DNA from: Bacteroidota bacterium
Lineage (GTDB): Bacteria; Bacteroidota; Bacteroidia; Chitinophagales; S012-47
Assembly (NCBI GenBank): GCA_024276745.1
Contig: JAJRWN010000100.1
Span: 1 to 46,666 of the forward strand
DNA: 46,666 nt
Reading direction: 5' to 3'
Position 1 is the stretch's first letter; each line of letters opens with the position of its first letter. This document shows, piece by piece, positions 18,008 to 26,488 of this stretch. Position numbers and translations under genes: made by a program. The notes beneath the pieces were generated by a model. It saw only the letters and a program-made list of their open reading frames with translations, searched no databases and had not been told where the DNA came from.

Positions 18008-18901
18008 TTATTTGAATTTTCCGGCTACCGGTGCTCCTTTCAGTCCATTCGTATAATCGTAGAAACCTGTTTTTGATTTAACACCAAGATTACCGGCCAA
18101 TACCATATTCACCAGCAAGGGACAAGGTGCATATTTGGGGTTTCCCATAGCCCGGTGCATGACATCCAAAATAGCGGCACATACATCGAGGCCAATAAAG
18201 TCGGCCAGTTGCAAAGGACCCATCGGATGACCCATACCCAATTTCATTACGGTATCAATTTCTTCTACCCCGGCAACCCCTTCAAATAATGCAATAATGG
18301 CTTCATTAATCATCGGCATTAAAATGCGGTTGGCTACAAAACCGGGATAATCATTTACCTCTACCGGAACTTTACCCAGATTTCGAGCAAGTTCCATGAT
18401 AGTTTTCGTTACCGCATCAGATGTTTTATAACCCCGGATAATTTCTACTAATTTCATCACCGGAACAGGATTCATAAAGTGCATCCCGATGACCTTTTCA
18501 GGACGCTGGGTAACTGCAGCCATTTTAGTGATACTAATAGAAGAAGTATTGCTTGCGAGAATGGCATTTCCTGGGGCTAGCCTATCCATTTCCATAAATA
18601 TTTTCTTTTTGGTATCGCTGTGTTCTGTAGCAGCCTCAACAACCAAATCGCAGGTAGATATTCCCTGCTCCATGGAAGTAAAGGGTGAAATCCGGCTCAG
18701 GGTAGCCTCTTTATCTGCTTCAGTAATCAAGTCACGCTTAATTTGACGGTCAAGATTTTTAATAATCGTTGCCTTTGCTTTGCTTAATGCATCCGCTGAA
18801 ATATCAATCAGATGCACCGTATAACCCGATTGTGCAAATACATGGGCGATACCGTTTCCCATAGTCCCGGCACCGATGACAGCAATATTTTTCATACTCA
18901 A
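18008..18901 (-). CDS. 3-hydroxybutyryl-CoA (3-hydroxyacyl-CoA) dehydrogenase
   Basis: Oxidises 3-hydroxyacyl-CoA to 3-ketoacyl-CoA with NAD(P), in fatty acid breakdown or butanoate metabolism. 297 residues, typical of single-domain Hbd/PaaH/FadB2 enzymes. NAD motif VIGAGTMGNGIA at 7-18; SNTSSISIT; the catalytic His in GMHFMNPVPVM; DYPGFVANRI with the conserved Asn; and GMGHPMGPLQLADFIGLD in the C-terminal domain. It is monocistronic with its own promoter box and convergent with argS. Confidence 0.92.
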   Translation of the reverse strand: MSMKNIAVIGAGTMGNGIAHVFAQSGYTVHLIDISADALSKAKATIIKNLDRQIKRDLITEADKEATLSRISPFTSMEQGISTCDLVVEAATEHSDTKKKIFMEMDRLAPGNAILASNTSSISITKMAAVTQRPEKVIGMHFMNPVPVMKLVEIIRGYKTSDAVTKTIMELARNLGKVPVEVNDYPGFVANRILMPMINEAIIALFEGVAGVEEIDTVMKLGMGHPMGPLQLADFIGLDVCAAILDVMHRAMGNPKYAPCPLLVNMVLAGNLGVKSKTGFYDYTNGLKGAPVAGKFK

Positions 18902-18926
18902 AATTTTATTATTTGTAGAATAGCAC

Positions 18927-18934
18927 CAAAACTA
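18927..18934 (-). promoter_or_regulatory. TAnnTTTG promoter box for the hydroxyacyl-CoA dehydrogenase
   Basis: TAGTTTTG on the minus strand, 25 bases before the ATG at 18901. It overlaps the TAG stop of the upstream sorting-domain fragment. Confidence 0.45.
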
Positions 18935-19195
18935 AGGAAGAATCACAAATTTGGCAGTGGCTTTTGTCACCCCCTTGTAATCAGCTTTCAGAAAATAAGT
19001 ACCTGCCTTATATTGGCTTAAATCAAACTGATATAATTGAACCCGGCTGCTTAATGCCCACTCCCAAAGCAGGGTACCCGATGAATCGTACAGAAACAAG
19101 TCATCGAAATAGTTATTTCCCTGCATCTCTACCATAAATTTCCCTTTTCCCGGATTGGGTGATACATTGAGTGTAGCCAATAAAACCGGAGGCGA
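18932..19195 (-). pseudogene. type IX secretion C-terminal sorting domain, cut off from the M1 peptidase by a TAA
   Basis: Reading on past the TAA of the M1 gene in the same frame gives SPPVLLATLNVSPNPGKGKF and then a full-length sorting domain ending LSQYKAGTYFLKADYKG and KATAKFVILP before a TAG. This is the standard 75-85-residue Ig-like T9SS type A domain that directs secreted proteins through the outer membrane and is then removed. It has no credible start of its own (only an internal TTG at 19180) and no promoter, so it is best read as the former C-terminus of the M1 peptidase. Confidence 0.85.
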
Positions 19196-21355
19196 TTAAG
19201 GCAAGGCCGTGTTTAAATCAATACAGTCGGCAGCTTGATCAACAAGCACACTATCGCTACGGTTGTGATCCCAAATAGCAAGTGTATATTCTCCTTTTCG
19301 CAAGGGGCTGATATCCATAATGCCAAACTTATTCATAGCCGATCCCAATGTATTGATTTGGTAATCGGGATATTCTGTCCATTCATCTCCTGCTTTTGCT
19401 CTGTACATCAGCACCAAACTATCTTCAGAATTGCTCATTAATTCATTATCGAGATAACCGGCCGAATGACTATGGGTTCCGTTATATCTGATCCGTGCAA
19501 CCGCATCCAGATTACCGCTGAATAAACCATCCACTTTCCAGTAGCGGTTGGGCGACAAATGCAAACCCGGATGAGGGCTTACAAAGGGATCAGGGGCCAC
19601 CCAGTGATGTGATACGCGCAGCAAAACTGAATCTTGTTGTAAACTATTCAGCGTAATATCCATCATGGCTTCCTCCAATTTGTAAACACCCGGAGTTTTC
19701 AAAACTATATGCTGAGCACTTACGGCATCATCGATTTTCTGATCCATATTTAAGGCAATAAAAGGAGGATTGTAAGGCAATAAGACATGATAAATCCCAC
19801 AGCGACCGTTCATGTCAACTTGTTTTTCTACTTTTTGCCACTGACTATTCATAAAAGTCAAGGTAAGCGGAATATGTTTGCCGTAATGAGTGGCATGATT
19901 CAGCCTTTGACGGATGTAAACATCGGCTTTAAACTGGCTTCCAAACGGATGAACCACCACCGAATCGATAGAGAAATGCAACCAACCGGGTTGAAAAATC
20001 CAATCGTTAAAGAAATCAGTCAAATCGATTCCGGAACACTGGCTCAGATAATTGCGCAAATCGATAGAACTTATATCTTTATAAGCATTATCAGTAAGAA
20101 ATCCTTTGATACAGTGAAAGAAAAGGCTATCGCCCATATATCCGCGCAGGTTATGAATCATATCGGCCCCTTTGCTGTAAACGGTGGTTCCATAGGTATA
20201 ATCATGACCGATACCCGATAAGGGCAACCAGCCACCGTCATCGATATGGGCAGTTTGAAGAATGGCTTTATGATTCATGCTGATTTCCTGCTCATAGCGT
20301 TGCCTGCCATATACTTTTTCATAGAAAAGATATTCGGAATAAGAAGCCCATCCTTCATTGATCCACATATCTTCAGCCGTCCGGCAGGTCACCAAATCGC
20401 CCCACCAATGATGGGACAATTCATGCACATAAAGACTTTCATAAGTACTTTGGCCATTCACAACTGTTCGCGGATAAGCGATATTAGTGGCATGTTCCAT
20501 GGCACCGCTGTTGAAAGGAACCATCACATAACCAACTCGTGGCCATCGATAGGGACCGTAAGCCTTTTCAAATGTGTGAAGTGCATCATCCAAGTGCACA
20601 AAACTACCGGCAATTTTCCCGGTATCGCCAGCAAGTCCGGCAATCATAATAGGGATAGTATCCTGCCATCCGGTAAAGGTATCTCTCCATAAGGTATAAG
20701 GAGCTACAGCTACCGATTGCAAATAGCTTGGAACCGGCTCATCCAGTTTCCAATGCCAGGTAATTGCACCATTGTTTTGATGCACAGTATCTATTAATAC
20801 ACCACCGCAAACGGCTGTATATCCACTTTGAGTAGTAATAAATTGTTCCATGGAGAAACGCTCGGTAAAATTATCGAGACAGGGAAACCATACCCGGCCA
20901 TAGGGATGTGGATTGGCTCCGAAACCAACCCCGAGATTATAGGCGTAATTACCCTGAAAATAAAAACCACCCCATCCGGTGACGTCTTTTACAGGTTGGC
21001 CATGATAGGCAATTTGCAGACTGGCCGAATCGCCACTTTGCATAGCGGTGTTTAGCTCGATACGCAGCAAGGTATCATTATAATGCCAAACAGCCCCTGC
21101 CCCATTAAACTTGACCGAATCAATGGTCATTTTGAGCAAATCAAATGGAATGCTTGCTAAAGACGGCACGCTGGATATCAAACGAATAGTGGCAATACCC
21201 CGGATGTTTTTTGTAGTCAAATCACTCAGGTCTAATTGTAGTGAAATGCTTTTTATATCAAGACTATCAGAACGCGGATCACTTTCATAGGTTTGTCCTA
21301 AAGCAATATATTGAAAATTAAGAGACAATAAGAGGATTATTATTATTTTTTGCAT
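19196..21355 (-). CDS. secreted M1 family zinc aminopeptidase, stops before its sorting domain
   Basis: 719 residues. Signal peptide (hydrophobic 4-15, end near ALGQ). The M1 N-terminal beta domain is followed by GAMEH (284-288), the zinc site HELSHHWWGD with His311, Glu312 and His315, and the third ligand Glu334 in WINEGWA, giving the exact HExxH-x18-E spacing. It removes N-terminal amino acids from peptides. A beta-rich C-terminal region ends at ...NTALP, then TAA. The next 88 codons in the same frame encode a T9SS sorting domain. A TATCTTTG box lies only 7 bases upstream of the ATG. Confidence 0.92.
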   Translation of the reverse strand: MQKIIIILLLSLNFQYIALGQTYESDPRSDSLDIKSISLQLDLSDLTTKNIRGIATIRLISSVPSLASIPFDLLKMTIDSVKFNGAGAVWHYNDTLLRIELNTAMQSGDSASLQIAYHGQPVKDVTGWGGFYFQGNYAYNLGVGFGANPHPYGRVWFPCLDNFTERFSMEQFITTQSGYTAVCGGVLIDTVHQNNGAITWHWKLDEPVPSYLQSVAVAPYTLWRDTFTGWQDTIPIMIAGLAGDTGKIAGSFVHLDDALHTFEKAYGPYRWPRVGYVMVPFNSGAMEHATNIAYPRTVVNGQSTYESLYVHELSHHWWGDLVTCRTAEDMWINEGWASYSEYLFYEKVYGRQRYEQEISMNHKAILQTAHIDDGGWLPLSGIGHDYTYGTTVYSKGADMIHNLRGYMGDSLFFHCIKGFLTDNAYKDISSIDLRNYLSQCSGIDLTDFFNDWIFQPGWLHFSIDSVVVHPFGSQFKADVYIRQRLNHATHYGKHIPLTLTFMNSQWQKVEKQVDMNGRCGIYHVLLPYNPPFIALNMDQKIDDAVSAQHIVLKTPGVYKLEEAMMDITLNSLQQDSVLLRVSHHWVAPDPFVSPHPGLHLSPNRYWKVDGLFSGNLDAVARIRYNGTHSHSAGYLDNELMSNSEDSLVLMYRAKAGDEWTEYPDYQINTLGSAMNKFGIMDISPLRKGEYTLAIWDHNRSDSVLVDQAADCIDLNTALP

Positions 21356-21362
21356 AAGGTAT

Positions 21363-21370
21363 CAAAGATA
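21363..21370 (-). promoter_or_regulatory. TAnnTTTG promoter box for the M1 peptidase
   Basis: TATCTTTG on the minus strand with only 7 bases between box and ATG, implying a leaderless or nearly leaderless mRNA. Confidence 0.5.
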
Positions 21371-21424
21371 AGAAGATTGACTAAGGAATAATGAAACGAA
21401 TCATCCAACAAGAACAGTATTATG

Positions 21425-21432
21425 TACTTTTG
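21425..21432 (+). promoter_or_regulatory. TAnnTTTG promoter box for the THUMP methyltransferase
   Basis: TACTTTTG, 26 bases before the ATG at 21459. It makes the earlier in-frame GTG at 21438, 5 bases from the box, an unlikely start. Confidence 0.45.
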
Positions 21433-21458
21433 CCCTTGTGCTATCATCCAAAGAAAAT

Positions 21459-22601
21459 ATGAATCTGATTGCCAAAACCATGTTTGACCTGGAGCCGCTT
21501 TTGGAAGAAGAACTCAAAGCACTCGGTGCTTCAGATATTGTTCCCCTCACCCGGGCTGTTTCTTTCCGGGGCGATTTAAAATTAATGTACCGGGCCAATC
21601 TGAATCTACGGACTGCCCTGCGCATATTGCTTCCGATTGATCAGTTTACGGCTCGCAATGCCGAAGAATTATATCGTAAAATCGGAGCTTTTGATTGGTC
21701 GGAATACTTGAGTAATGACAAAACTTTTGCTATTGACTCAAGCGTCAATTCTTCTTTTTTCAATCACTCGCAATATGTGGCACTGAAAGCCAAAGATGCT
21801 ATTGTAGATCAATTCAGAGACAGGACGGGCAAAAGACCTTCTATCGATCTTGCCCACCCCGATATTCGCCTGAATATTCATATCGCTGAATCTAATGTAA
21901 GTATCTCGCTGGATTCCTCGGGCGAATCTTTGCATAAACGCGGTTATCGTACTATCGGACATCAGGCACCCTTGAATGAAGTGTTAGCTGCCGCTTTAGT
22001 AAAATTTAGCGGATGGACACCGGACACTCCTTTAATTGATCCGATGTGTGGAAGTGCTACCATTTTGTTTGAAGCAGCCCTGATGGCTTTTCATATTCCA
22101 CCTAATTATTACCGGCCTGCTTTTGGTTTTATGAATTGGGAAAATTTTAATCAAAATATCTGGAATAGTGTAATGGAAGAAGCCGAAAGCAATATTAAAT
22201 ATTATGACTTGCCTATGCTTGGAGGCGATGTGTCGCCAAAATCAATATACTTCTCTGAAAGAACGGCTGAAAAATTGAAATTGTCTTCTTATATAAAATT
22301 TCAACGAAAATCATTTCAACGCTTAGCTGTTCCTTTTGATTCGGGTATGCTTATCATGAACCCACCCTATGGTATTCGTATGGAAGAAGCAGACCTGGCC
22401 GGTTTATACAAAATGATTGGCGATAAACTAAAGGCTTCGTATGCAGGATTTGAAGCCTGGATATTAAGTGCCAATAATGCCGCATTGAAAAATATTGGTC
22501 TTCATCCTTCAAAAAAAATTACGGTATTCAACGGTTCAATTGAATGTAAATTTCAGAAGTTCAACTTGTATAAAGGAAGTAAAAAATCCGGGAAACTTTA
22601 A
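21459..22601 (+). CDS. THUMP-domain class I RNA methyltransferase (RlmL N-terminal-like)
   Basis: 380 residues from the ATG at 21459. An N-terminal ferredoxin-like/THUMP RNA-binding region (about 1-155, including FAIDSSVNSSFFNHSQY and RLNIHIAESNVSISLDSSG) precedes the Rossmann methyltransferase. The SAM-binding stretch is PLIDPMCGSATILFEAAL and the catalytic motif is MNPPYGIRM near residue 298, typical of N2-guanine methyltransferases. It corresponds to the m2G2445 half of E. coli RlmL, without the RlmK half. Probable target 23S rRNA; a tRNA target (Trm14-like) cannot be excluded. Confidence 0.88.
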   Translation: MNLIAKTMFDLEPLLEEELKALGASDIVPLTRAVSFRGDLKLMYRANLNLRTALRILLPIDQFTARNAEELYRKIGAFDWSEYLSNDKTFAIDSSVNSSFFNHSQYVALKAKDAIVDQFRDRTGKRPSIDLAHPDIRLNIHIAESNVSISLDSSGESLHKRGYRTIGHQAPLNEVLAAALVKFSGWTPDTPLIDPMCGSATILFEAALMAFHIPPNYYRPAFGFMNWENFNQNIWNSVMEEAESNIKYYDLPMLGGDVSPKSIYFSERTAEKLKLSSYIKFQRKSFQRLAVPFDSGMLIMNPPYGIRMEEADLAGLYKMIGDKLKASYAGFEAWILSANNAALKNIGLHPSKKITVFNGSIECKFQKFNLYKGSKKSGKL

Positions 22602-22977
22602 ATTAATATTCTCTTTGTTCCTCTACCTAAGAGATATAATATTTTTGTCATGGATATGAAAAAATAATTGACTTAATATTATTATTAAATAATTCCATAT
22701 AAAAGTATCGATTATCTCCTTGTTAACAGGATCTGATTATAGCTTTTTTCTGATACCTCAAAGTAAAATTTGGGATAATCTTGATATACTGTGGTTTTGG
22801 CCATAATGATAAGCTGTTTCTAAGGGGTGTAGAATTATTCTGCTCTGCTCAATGATACTATACTTTAACAAAAAACCTTAAATAAAATTTGAATTTGTAA
22901 AAATGTATTGCTAAATTGCAATATTAATAGTTCTTTAATGCAAAGTTTAGTCCGTTATTTACTATTATTGAAAAATC
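22602..22977. other. 376-base AT-rich intergenic region
   Basis: No coding sequence or terminator that I can support. Near its start, TTTGTTCCTCTACCTAA (22614-22630) matches 15 of 17 bases of a site at 10998-11014 in the other large intergenic region, and both are followed by TATAATAT. The region marks the left edge of the accessory-looking patch. Confidence 0.4.
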
Positions 22978-23986
22978 ATGAAAGTCTTTAATTTTTTAAT
23001 ATTTCTGTTGATTTCTCAAACCTTATTTTCCCAAGACTTTTTAACAAAATTTACTTTCGTTGATGCTGCGGGTAACAGTGATAGTGTCATTGTTGGATAC
23101 GACAGCTTGGCCACTAATGAATATAATGAGAGTTTTGATGGAAGTAATATTATTGCTAATCCGGTATCTTCATCATTTGATGTAAGAATAAGTGACGCAT
23201 GGCCTAAAAAATACTATGATAGTACTATCACAACATTTCAAACAAAACAAAAGACCATAAATTATAGTTGTGGAGATTGGTCTTCCTTTTTGTATATTGA
23301 TGTTCATGCAGATCATTGGCCTGTAAGGGTTTATTGGGACAGCTCTAGATTCAATGATACCTGTCTTGATGGTAGCATCATTACAAACTATCCTTTATAT
23401 ACTTATAGCCCCCCCCCCCGGTGAAGGAATCAGGAAGAGTCTATGGTCAGATGATTCAATAATACTTTATCAGAATGATATTAATTTGTCAAATAGTTTT
23501 ACATATTATAATGATAACAACAAGTTGATTAATGTTTTTGCTATTAATTTGAGAAAAAAGAATAAACCAACTAAAATAAAAATAAGCACCCCATATACGA
23601 ATAACTCTCTAAACAAACCAGGTTGGAATTTAATATTTAATGATGAGTTTGATGAAGCTTCTATTGACTTAAATAAATGGAATAAAAGTACCCCTACGGA
23701 TGATGGTACGGCAAACTGCTATGATAAATCCGGAAATTTTGAGCCTAGCTTGGCAAATTCAAATCCTGATAACGCTTATTTGTATGAATGGCAAGTTGGT
23801 AACAATTCTTCCTGGGTCACTGAAATTGATGTGCAAGATAATGGCGATGCTTATTCACGATTGCAACAAAGTTTTTCGTACCCACAAGTAATAAATTTTA
23901 AAGTACGAGCTAGCAATGGTTGTGAAATTTCGAATATATATGTAGAGCAAATTACGTTTCCTCAAGATCCTTCATGCAATAAATAG
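22978..23986 (+). pseudogene. secreted protein split by a frameshift at an 11-C tract
   Basis: The first frame (22978-23424) has a signal peptide ending FSQD and a domain beginning TFVDAAGNSDSVIVGYD, resembling N-terminal modules of Bacteroidota secreted proteins. It stops two codons after a run of 11 C (23409-23419). Removing one C joins it to the next frame, ending at 23986, giving a continuous protein of about 335 residues through YSPPPGEGIRKSLW. The second half has a GH16-like start (WNLIFNDEFDEASIDLNKW) and a PKD/Ig-like end (INFKVRASNGCEISN). No T9SS sorting domain is seen. This may be phase variation, slippage, decay or sequencing error. Transcription may include the barrel genes downstream. 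Confidence 0.7.
23409..23419 (+). repeat. homopolymeric 11-C tract inside a coding region
   Basis: Eleven consecutive C in an otherwise AT-rich gene, exactly at the frame break. Ten (or thirteen) C would restore a single reading frame. Confidence 0.9.
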
Positions 23987-24035
23987 GAAATAAATATATG
24001 TGTTGCAATAATTTGATCTTAAAAAACCGGACAAT

Positions 24036-24641
24036 ATGAAAAGACTACTCATCATTCCACTTTTTCTTTTTGCCGCATGGGGATATAGCCAAAAGGATCA
24101 GGGACAAAGCTTATATAACAGAACAATGTACGCTGAAGGATTCGGAATAGGGCTCAATTATTCCTTGAATTACGAGTGGTTGATTAAGGCTAGTGATTAT
24201 GTCTATTTAAATCTTTCCTATGGAGGTTCATACTACTTAGATACCTCCTTTGGAGGAGCATATTACATGCCTAATAATGCAAGCTATTATCTTGCTCCTG
24301 TTAGACTACATTGTTTGGTAGGGAAAAGAAATTTATTTCTCAATTTTGGCTTTGATTTCTCATACATGCATAAATGGGTGAGAGCTACATCCCATGGAGT
24401 TACCCTTAGGCAAATTAATATTTACGATTACATCTTTATTAATGAAGAAATCGGAGTAAGGTATTATGTTAAGCGTTTCTTTATAAAAGCATCAGTAATT
24501 CCGTTGATTGGAGGCAAGAATGGTCTGCCATTTATGGCGTATTTTCTACCGTACTACGATTATTCATGGCAGAAAAAGAAATTACTATTATGGCCGGCAA
24601 TTAGCATAGGTTATTCGTTTAATGCCCACTTTGCCGAGTAG
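24036..24641 (+). CDS. barrel-like exported protein, paralogue A
   Basis: 201 residues. Signal peptide MKRLLIIPLFLFAAWGYSQ, then strands rich in Tyr, Phe and Gly: YAEGFGIGLNYSLNYEWLI, VYLNLSYGGSYY, ARLHCLVGKRNLFLNFGFDF (with one residue variation) and the end LLLWPAISIGYSF. This suggests a small 8-10-strand outer-membrane barrel or periplasmic beta-sandwich. It is clearly related along its length to the next gene (both about 200 residues). No known family recognised. It lies 49 bases after the split secreted protein. Confidence 0.65.
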   Translation: MKRLLIIPLFLFAAWGYSQKDQGQSLYNRTMYAEGFGIGLNYSLNYEWLIKASDYVYLNLSYGGSYYLDTSFGGAYYMPNNASYYLAPVRLHCLVGKRNLFLNFGFDFSYMHKWVRATSHGVTLRQINIYDYIFINEEIGVRYYVKRFFIKASVIPLIGGKNGLPFMAYFLPYYDYSWQKKKLLLWPAISIGYSFNAHFAE

Positions 24642-24670
24642 CTTGAATCAAGGTTTAAAATAACGCTAAT

Positions 24671-25273
24671 ATGAAGCTGACATACACCAAAATATTCGTT
24701 TTTACTTTGCTTTTACAGCTTCCTTCATTTGTTTCCGGACAAAATAAATTTAACATAAATCTGAAAAAGAACTCGGTGTTCGTGGAAGCTCTGGGAATAG
24801 CAAAGCGATACTCTATAAATTATGAAAGGATTGAAAAAATACATAAAAATATTTACCTGGCAGTGGCCATAGGTGGATCTTATTCTAAAAACATTCAGGT
24901 TTTAAATCAATTTCAGAATAATTTTAATTATAATTACTTTACTTATAAACTACCTGCCCGTTTACATGTTCTGGTCCATAAACGATACTTTTACTTTGAG
25001 TTCGGTTTGGATTATATGTTTGAACACTATTGGAATGGGAATTATTCACCGAATCCTTCCGGGCAAACAAATCATTTTCTTTTATGGGAATTCGGAGGGC
25101 GCTTATTATTCAACAGATTGTATGTAAAACTCTCGATGCTACCTATGATAACATTAGATCGAGAAACGCTTTTAAAATACACTCTCTTATTACCGGTTAA
25201 GAAAAAAAATCCATGGTATGCCCCATTTGACTTCAAAGCCTGGCCATCCATAGGAATCGGGTTTAATTTTTAG
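24671..25273 (+). CDS. barrel-like exported protein, paralogue B
   Basis: 200 residues with signal peptide (hydrophobic 8-20, end near VSGQ). It aligns with paralogue A: VEALGIAKRYSINYERI, IYLAVAIGGSYS, LPARLHVLVHKRYFYFEFGL and the terminal KAWPSIGIGFNF. It begins 29 bases after paralogue A. Conservation is strongest in the central LHxLVxKR-F-F-FG-D block and the C-terminus. Function unknown; surface or periplasmic location inferred from the signal peptide and strand pattern. Confidence 0.65.
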   Translation: MKLTYTKIFVFTLLLQLPSFVSGQNKFNINLKKNSVFVEALGIAKRYSINYERIEKIHKNIYLAVAIGGSYSKNIQVLNQFQNNFNYNYFTYKLPARLHVLVHKRYFYFEFGLDYMFEHYWNGNYSPNPSGQTNHFLLWEFGGRLLFNRLYVKLSMLPMITLDRETLLKYTLLLPVKKKNPWYAPFDFKAWPSIGIGFNF

Positions 25274-25409
25274 GATACGTGAGGAAGTCACTAAAACGGG
25301 TATTATAGGGTATCCCGTTCAATTGCCAATTAAAAAAAAGGATCCATGGTATTTCCCATTTGACTACAGAGCATGGCCATCTATAGGAATCTATACTCTG
25401 TTTAAATAA
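25274..25409 (+). pseudogene. remnant C-terminus of a third barrel paralogue
   Basis: Directly after paralogue B, 44 in-frame codons encode LPIKKKDPWYFPFDYRAWP followed by SIGIYTLFK and a TAA, matching the end of paralogue B (LPVKKKNPWYAPFDFKAWP, SIGIGFNF). By my count the DNA at 25342-25391 matches 25209-25258 at 44 of 50 positions, an offset of 133 bases. There is no start or N-terminal part, so it is the tail of a decayed or partially duplicated copy. Confidence 0.8.
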
Positions 25410-25478
25410 TATGTAGTGTAAACCCAGACCGGGCAGGAAGTCTTTACTGGTATGATTACCATTCCCTGACCAGAAAAT

Positions 25479-26312
25479 TCATGCCCTGATCTCAGGGTCA
25501 TACATCTCCTGTTCATTAGGGAAATCACCGGCTTTCACATCTTTGATATATTGGCCGACTGCTTGATGTACGATGCTGCTCAAATCGGCATATTGACGCA
25601 GAAAACGAGGTTTAAATTCTTGCGTGATACCCAGCATATCGTGCATCACCAACACCTGACCGTCAACATCGGGGCCGGCACCAATACCAATCACCGGTAT
25701 GGAAATGCTTTCTGCAACCTTTTTAGCCAGACTTGATGGTATTTTTTCGAGTACTATACTGAAACAGCCAATCTCTTCGAGCATTTTAGCATCTGCCAGC
25801 AATTTGTCGGCTTCATCACGATGTGTGGCACGTACAGTATAGGTACCAAATTTATAAATTGATTGAGGAGTAAGACCCAGATGCCCCATTACCGGTACGC
25901 CTGCAGAAAGTATGCGCACAATAGATTCTTTTACCTGCGAACCACCTTCCAATTTTACGGCATGTGCTCCCGACTCTTTCATAATACGAATGGTTGAATT
26001 CAAGGCTTCCTTGCTATTACCCTGATAAGAACCGAAAGGAAGATCAATAACCACCAAAGCTTTGCTTACACCACGCACCACAGAAGAAGCATGATAAATC
26101 ATTTGGTCGAGTGTGATGGGTAAAGTGGTTTCGTGCCCGGCCATTACATTGGAGGCCGAATCGCCTACAAGAATTACGTCAATACCCGATTGATCAATTA
26201 AACGGGCCATTGAGAAATCATAAGCGGTAAGCATAGAGATTTTTTCTCCGGCTTTTTTCATAGCCTGTAAAGTATGTACGGTAATGCGTTTAACTTTTCC
26301 TGATACTGACAT
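25479..26312 (-). CDS. panB: 3-methyl-2-oxobutanoate hydroxymethyltransferase
   Basis: Converts 2-oxoisovalerate and methylene-THF to ketopantoate, the first committed step to pantothenate and CoA. 277 residues. Conserved blocks are [23 protein letters not shown], the metal-binding [38 protein letters not shown] and [21 protein letters not shown]. It is monocistronic with its own promoter box. No other pantothenate gene is in the window. Confidence 0.96.
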   Translation of the reverse strand: MSVSGKVKRITVHTLQAMKKAGEKISMLTAYDFSMARLIDQSGIDVILVGDSASNVMAGHETTLPITLDQMIYHASSVVRGVSKALVVIDLPFGSYQGNSKEALNSTIRIMKESGAHAVKLEGGSQVKESIVRILSAGVPVMGHLGLTPQSIYKFGTYTVRATHRDEADKLLADAKMLEEIGCFSIVLEKIPSSLAKKVAESISIPVIGIGAGPDVDGQVLVMHDMLGITQEFKPRFLRQYADLSSIVHQAVGQYIKDVKAGDFPNEQEMYDPEIRA

Positions 26313-26344
26313 AAGGCAACGGGTTTAATTAATAAAATGTAGTC

Positions 26345-26352
26345 CAAAGGTA
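26345..26352 (-). promoter_or_regulatory. TAnnTTTG promoter box for panB
   Basis: TACCTTTG on the minus strand, 32 bases before the panB ATG. Confidence 0.5.
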
Positions 26353-26472
26353 GAAAGATTCGGATTTAAAAGAGAAAGTCTTTATGTAGTCATGAAAAAG
26401 TAAAATCAGGAAATCCTGCCTTCAGATGCTGAATTATTCAAGCTATTTAACAAATCGAGATAGGCTTTTCAT

Positions 26473-26480
26473 TATCTTTG
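26473..26480 (+). promoter_or_regulatory. TAnnTTTG promoter box for the DUF4249 gene
   Basis: TATCTTTG, 8 bases before the ATG at 26489. It excludes the upstream in-frame ATG at 26426 as start. Confidence 0.5.
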
Positions 26481-26488
26481 CCCATCGA

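Noticed and set aside
19787-20692. Two long plus-strand frames of 144 and 148 codons inside the M1 peptidase gene
   Set aside because: They are antisense to a clear peptidase with complete catalytic motifs, lack signals or family features, and have no promoter or ribosome site.
23800-23860. EIDVQD as a GH16 active site (EIDxxE)
   Set aside because: The last glutamate is Asp, and the surrounding fold is missing; the local sequence fits a PKD/Ig-like strand better.
25290-25320. AACGGG/CCCGTT inverted repeat as a terminator
   Set aside because: No T-run follows, and the bases lie within the coding remnant of the third barrel copy.
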